Positions 59,338-64,000 of a DNA stretch of 64,000 nucleotides are shown here, in pieces. The notes under the pieces are model-generated. The model was not told the DNA's origin. It saw only the letters and a program-made list of their open reading frames with translations, and did no database searches. The translations under genes and the position numbers were made by a program. Source of the DNA: Cristatella mucedo (lineage: Eukaryota; Bryozoa; Phylactolaemata; Cristatellidae); NCBI GenBank assembly GCA_009760855.2, contig WPIO01000007.1, positions 5,018,501-5,082,500 on the forward strand, in the 5' to 3' direction. Within the stretch, counting starts at the first letter, position 1; each line of letters starts with the position of its first letter.

Positions 59338-59462
59338 CAAGACGCCCCATCTGCCGGTACTGGCTCTCCACTTGGGCCACCTCTTCTGCGTCAGGAGCTC
59401 GCGCCGTGGCTGCTATCCACAGGCGCCCGCGGTGTGCAGTATACCACGATCGGCCCTCATGC
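59338..59462 (-). CDS. TRIP4: TRIP4/ASC-1 exon, first part of ASCH domain
   Basis: A 125-nt exon encoding HEGRSWYTAHRGRLWIAATA then RAPDAEEVAQVESQYRQMGR. Human TRIP4 reads VEGRSWYTPHRGRLWIAATAKKPSPQEVSELQATYRLLRG, so the match is unmistakable. The acceptor GACGTCTGCAG ends at 59463 and the donor GTGAGT starts at 59337. It enters needing one base to finish a codon (probably Arg, as in human GIKR) and leaves with a G that the 21774 exon completes to Asp. The upstream part of the domain (WCLS.HQPWASLL in human) was not found up to 64 kb. A CAG-rich stretch (59217-59330) sits just inside the intron after the donor and is not coding. Confidence 0.95.
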
Positions 59463-60149
59463 CTGCAGACGTCGATGGTGGGCCGAGCGTGAGGTCAGCA
59501 GGCGACGACAGCGGAGCAGCCAGGGTCACGAAGGGTCGGCGTCAATGGGAAAGGCGCGGCTCGGAAATCGTTGACGATGGGAACGGATAAAGCCTTGCCA
59601 TCTCGAGAAGCAAGCAAGCCGATATAGCAATGAGTGACTTGCTGCAGGCCTCCGAAGCATGGGGGGGGGGGAGCTTTCGAAGAGCTAATACGTCACGGCC
59701 AAGAGAATACTCAAATGTTACTCGCAAGGGAATACTCGTTCACTGGATGCCGTCACACCGTCACGACTGTACCTAACCTCACGGGGGGGGGGAGGTGCCG
59801 CATTGAGTCACGTGTATGAGGCTGCTTCAGCTTTCGGTGAGCAGTGCGCCAACAGCTGGGCAAGAGTTGCTCCCGGTCGCCCGGGATTCCAGTCGGGGCA
59901 GTTGCAGCTAGCGCACGACGGCCAGCCACAAAAGCCTGCCGCGCCACACGCAGCACTGCGAAAAAAGCGAAGCATCCGACAAAGGCAACTTGGTGGCTGA
60001 CGTCTCGGCGGCAGCGGCAGCAGCAGCTCTGAGGCGGACGGGTCTCTCCCTATGGGTGTGGTGTGGTCATAGGTGCAGGGAAGAGAGACCATTGGGTCAC
60101 CTTTGGACCCAACTTAAAGATATAGATATCTACCAGAATAGTAATATAG

Positions 60150-60265
60150 TCATATACTTCACATATAGGAATATCGGATATAGGAATATTCTACTTTTAA
60201 GAATAGCAGTTTGGCATCCCAGATTTTTTGCAAGTTTTGAGCAGTCCGAATATGTGGAGTGAGAC
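60150..60265 (+). mobile_element. Degraded relative of the pogo-like MITE
   Basis: TTCACATATAGGAATATCGG..CTACTTTTAAGAATAGCAG..CATCCCAGATTTTTTGC..CAGTCCGAATATGTGGAG follows the same order as the left half of the 60498-60726 element, with about 70% identity by eye. It lacks a clear right end. Confidence 0.55.
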
Positions 60266-60497
60266 TAATATACTAACAATGAGGAAGCAGAACTGCTATT
60301 CTAATAATAAAACATTGGTGGGGGCCTTAACAAATTAACAAATTCACTTAACAAATTCAATTTTTTTCTAGGTACTTAACACATGCCGGAAAGGAAGCAT
60401 AGCATTGGACAGTTGGCCACCTGCCTCATCTCATCAGCCTTACTATGATTGGCTGCCTAGAGCAAGAGCAGGGTCTGGCCACTCCTTGAGTTACAGG

Positions 60498-60726
60498 TAC
60501 AGCCGACTCCACATATGAGAATATCAGATAAAAAAATACTCACCTATAAGACTAGTAGTAGTTCTTCGTCCCACATTATTTTGCAGTATTAGTCTCAATC
60601 CGCATATGCGAATGCCTATTTCCCAGCCCGAGCGTATTCTTATAAGCAGAGTATTCTTATAGAGGTATTCAATTCTATTATTTATAAGGGTATTATTTAT
60701 AAGAGTATTCTTATAAGCAGACTGTA
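60498..60726. mobile_element. Pogo/Tigger-like MITE
   Basis: A 229-bp non-coding element. The left end is TACAGCCGACTCCACATATG and the right end, read inverted, is TACAGTCTGCTTATAAGAAT, so imperfect terminal inverted repeats start CAG next to a TA on both sides, as in pogo/Tigger elements. The right half has subterminal repeats of GTATTCTTATAAG. Confidence 0.6.
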
Positions 60727-61149
60727 CTCCTGGCTACCTCCCACGTGACTGGTCTGTCAGCTCAATGAGAATTTCTTACCTTGAATTGATTGGACTCTTG
60801 CCCGAGGCTCATTTTGATAACACGACCAATGACTCCGAGCCAGTCTCTTACACAAAGTTTTTACCAGCTCCAATATTTAGCATTCCTTCATTAATACACA
60901 TGTACAGAACAAGTTACCTCATGTCTGTAGGAGTAGTAGTGGCTGCTGGTCCAGCACAACTGCTCTGCAGTCAGTGCAAGGCAAACGCTTACGAAAGGAG
61001 CCAAACAACAGGCGAACACCCTGCAGACAGTATGCTGAGCCAATTTAGACTGCCCACCACCCAGCATAGGCATCTATAAAAAGAAAAGAGATCCGTTCTC
61101 TTTTTCATGGTGGCCGAGGTTGAATAACATTTTCGGCTTTCCTGCCACG

Positions 61150-61250
61150 ATGGCAAAAAAACTAAAGGCCATCTTGGCTTTTGAATCGGTACTCACAGGT
61201 CAACGACCCGGGTTCTGGGTTGAATCCTACAGCATGCCATCCCCCAAAAT
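61150..61250 (+). mobile_element. SINE family B fragment
   Basis: GGCCATCTTGGCTTTTGAAT..CACAGGTCAACGACCCGG then GTTCTGGGTTGAATCCTACAG (B-box-like). It directly precedes a LINE A copy. Confidence 0.5.
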
Positions 61251-61261
61251 CGACTCGGCCA

Positions 61262-62185
61262 GCATATATCTTGCAGCATCTACATGTAATCTAGGTGTCC
61301 TGTTCCAAAGTGACCTTCCACTACAAGACCACATCAGCTCCACAGTCAAGTCTGCCCACTTTCAGCTACGTAACGCTGCAAAAATATTCGTGCCTTATAA
61401 GACAGGGATACGACATCCACGTTGATCCATACATTTGTGACATCCAGCTCGACATCTGTAACTTGCTACTTGCAGGTCTTTAGGCCTGTGCCAGTCGGTA
61501 CAAAACTCTGCAGGCTAGGCTTGTCTGCCGTGAGAATAGCAGTTGCCACATTACAGCCCTTCTGGCCAACCTTCACTGGCTACCGATCAAGCATCGCATC
61601 GACTTCAAGGTGCCGAATCGGTTTGGCCCTGTGAAGGTGCTTGCCCGGCCGAGGTGAATGTATTTGATGACCAAGGTCATGGGCTCGAGCCCCGCGATAT
61701 ATGTAAAGCACCTGAATAGACATTACGTTTTCTTAGGAGGCTATAAAAATGAATTAATAATTATTAAAAGGTTCTTTCACTCACTTTTAGGTCTCTTCCT
61801 TCTCTGGCCTACCTATCAGAGCAACTCCTTAATTATGCTAGGCGTCCTACAACCTGCTAATCTGACTCAAGTGGTTTAGCTGTACCTCGTACCAACCTCA
61901 AATCCTTTTGAGACCGCACCTTTAATTTGGATGCCGTTAAAGCCTGGAACTCACTTCCGACTGACGTCGCGCCAACCCAACTGGAAGACATTGAAACAGC
62001 AGCTAAAAAGCACATTTTTCCTCACATCATTTGCAGGGTTCTTGTGAATTGTCCTTTGTGTGCTTATGGGTGCTGACAATGTGCATTCTACCACTAATCA
62101 TATTGACATGCTTCCTTTACAGCATATGTAAAGTGCCTAAAAAGACGGGTGCTAAAATAATGTATCATTATTATTATAACTATTA
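61262..62185 (+). mobile_element. LINE family A copy, old, interrupted by a SINE A
   Basis: It encodes decayed CNLGVLFQSDLPLQDHISST, CHITALLANLHWLPIKHRIDFK, then after the SINE a FHSLLGLF..-like stretch. Its C-terminal region reads as NLDAVKAWNSLPTDV only across breaks. The tail is GTAAAGTGCCTAAAAAGACG and ATT/ACT repeats. Confidence 0.8.
61612..61766 (+). mobile_element. SINE family A inserted in a LINE A
   Basis: Head TCGGTTTGGCCCTGTGAAGG, GGTCATGGGCTCGAGCCCC (B box), tail GTAAAGCACCTGAATAGACA..TTTTCTTAGGAGGCTATA, AT-rich end. The LINE reading FKV..LTFRSL is split here, and AAGGT occurs on both sides as a likely target duplication. Confidence 0.8.
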
Positions 62186-62194
62186 TCATTTCTT

Positions 62195-62575
62195 TACCTT
62201 TGGAGACCGTGCATTTAGTTCATATGCTCCCAAAGCCTGGAACTCCCTCCCGACCTGCGTCAGAACATCCCCTGACCTGACCACATTTAAAAGGAACCTA
62301 AAAACACACCTATTTAGGACAGCATTTAGTGGGTCCATGTGATTCGTCCTTCACGTGCTTATGCATGCTGACACTGTGCATGCTGCCACTAACCACATTT
62401 GCATGCTGACCCTGTGCATGTCACCCCTAACCATGTTATTCATTTCGTTTGTTTTTCAAGCATGATTTTACTTACCATTCAATGGCATTTCACTTTACAG
62501 CAAATGTAAAGCGCCTAGAGTGAGATTGAGTTCTCTGAGGGCGCTTTATCAAGTGAATTATTATTATTATTATTA
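62195..62575 (+). mobile_element. LINE family A copy, young, 5'-truncated
   Basis: It starts at FGDRAFSSYAPKAWNSLPTC and runs open to RTAFSGSM with a stop at 62342. The 3' UTR and tail hairpin are intact, followed by (ATT)6. It begins directly at the ATT/ACT tail of the older copy. Confidence 0.9.
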
Positions 62576-64000
62576 CAGCATGATGAAAGTATTGATGAAA
62601 AACATTCATGGCTCTTCTGCCACTCTTATAAAAATAAAAGTGAGAGATCAACTTAAAAAGCCAAACATGTAGTTGTTGCATAAGCACACAGCTTAAGTCT
62701 AATAATCTGGCAAGGGCAATTCGGGAAGCTTCTGTTCAGGATTCTGTCTACCACATCAACTTTGCGAGCCGTTTGATTTATTATGGAGCCAATAACTCTG
62801 CTATACGTTTGGTGCCGTATATCATGAAGGGGTCAGCAACTACGAACGAGCATGCAAGTGTGAATGGTCCATAGTTGAGTGACTACAGGATCTGCAAAAA
62901 TGAGACTTCAAGGTTCAATAAATAAATAAATAATAAATATAATAAATAATAAATATATATATAATAAATAAATAAATTCACTTCAATCAATAATCTCTTA
63001 AGCTCAGAAACAATTGACGTATGCAGCACATGCACGAGTCAAGTGAAATTCGAGGTACTGCTTTGCTGCTTTTGTTGGTCACAAAAAGTAGCCACTCAAA
63101 AAAACCCAGCCACCACCGAGGGTCGAACGTCCTCAGTTATCCTCTATGGCCTAGCAGGAATAGAGACTTTGCAATTATTAATTAATACACACTATTCCCC
63201 GACGACATTGGATTCTGACTTTGATACAGCTTTTAGGTTTAAAAAACCAGTTGTTTTTCTAGCTCTTAAAATTGCCAGGGCAAACTTACTTGTTTGGGCT
63301 TTTAGAGCGAAGCACTACTCACTCGGTTTCTCACGATCAATGACCTCAATGACCTGAGTTCTGCAAACAACTAGCAAGAGCCTACCGTAGGACTTCGTAC
63401 GACCTTGTTACAGGCAGTGTGAGCACGTTCCCCAATAATGCCCGCTCTCACTGTATGTTCGTGGTGTCCTATCAAAGCGAACCGCAGCTGAAGACTGTGG
63501 TCAGTCGGTTGGCTGCTGATGCTCCAGAAGCCACACAAGCAGGGATGAATGCTCTGCTAACCAGAGGGCTAACCACAAGGGGGGGGGGGTAGGCAGATAG
63601 ATGCTCAGTCTGGTCGCAGCTGCATCTCGAGCACGGTCGGCCCCCATCATGCTCCTTTCACTTAAAGATGTCGGTGGCAGACAATGTTACTGCACTGTAG
63701 GTCCTAGACGGCGGAATAACTTTCACAATTCCTATTAGAAACAGATGCTACCGATTCCCCTGCTGCCGATCCTAGCGCTTCTGCTCTAGCTGTATTTCTA
63801 ACTTATAACTATCCTTGGGATCCTGTACAGCCCCTGCCTGTGCTTCACAATCGAACAGCCTTCTCTTTTTCAATTGTCGATTTGCTTCAAAAGTGGGTTC
63901 AATCTTCAACTCTTAAGCCATTTGAGTTGCATCCGCCAATATTTTATGGAAGCTCTCTTCACTTCAGAGAGTACTTAGGTACTTTTTGGTATTTTTCAGC

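Larger units (their letters stand above)
59463..64000 (-). other. TRIP4 intron upstream of the ASCH exon (no further TRIP4 exon recognised)
   Basis: The acceptor at 59463 makes this an intron. A CpG-rich patch (about 59,480-60,050) has open frames on both strands without family match. I searched for the HQPWASLL segment, the zinc-ribbon and other TRIP4 parts on the minus strand and saw none. The rest contains MITEs, LINE A and SINE copies (listed), poly(G) runs at 59661, 59783 and 63579, and an unexplained open frame at the right edge. 62.6-63.7 kb shows nothing I recognise. Confidence 0.6.

Noticed and set aside
59808-60092. Minus frame with several Cys residues that might be the TRIP4 zinc ribbon
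   Set aside because: Cys spacing and neighbouring residues do not match TRIP4, and it is too close to the ASCH exon to replace the missing exons in order.
63105-63160. GGGTCGAAC string as a SINE B box
   Set aside because: No matching head or tail of either SINE family around it.
63720-63800. LLETDAT as part of a reverse transcriptase/RNase H region
   Set aside because: Only a few residues agree and the following sequence does not fit such a domain.

Overview
This is an animal nuclear DNA window with no bacterial features. Coding sequence is sparse and split by GT-AG introns. Non-coding DNA is full of L2/CR1-like LINEs, tRNA-derived SINEs, dinucleotide microsatellites and unusually many poly(G)/poly(C) tracts. 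The repeat types, and a diverged version of the ZNF608/609 zinc finger, suggest a fast-evolving invertebrate, perhaps a spiralian such as a flatworm. I cannot place it further.

Two real genes are supported, both on the minus strand. On the left is an orthologue of Drosophila scribbler/brakeless and vertebrate ZNF608/ZNF609. It has four coding exons (10072-9263, 8252-8045, 7660-7573, 6415-2400) with consistent intron phases, and its last exon(s) lie beyond position 1. A CpG-rich, hairpin-rich block (about 10.1-14.8 kb) lies upstream and holds a plausible promoter plus non-coding first exon near 14.6-14.7 kb.

Upstream of it, three exons of TRIP4/ASC-1 encode most of the C-terminal ASCH domain (59462-59338, 21774-21683, 20109-20004). 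The 37.6-kb intron between the first two makes up more than half the window. The N-terminal TRIP4 exons lie beyond 64 kb or were not seen, and the last short exon was not located. The order TRIP4 then ZNF609, same strand, head to tail, is the order I recall for human chromosome 15, so this looks like an ancient conserved gene pair.

The rest is intronic or intergenic. LINE family A has a 3' hairpin and an (ATT)n tail, and all ten copies are on the plus strand. LINE family B includes a copy nested in opposite orientation within another. SINE family A shares the LINE A tail hairpin. SINE family B has a tRNA-like head. A pair of pogo/Tigger-like MITEs lies at 60.1-60.7 kb. Several perfect short hairpins are not explained by these families.
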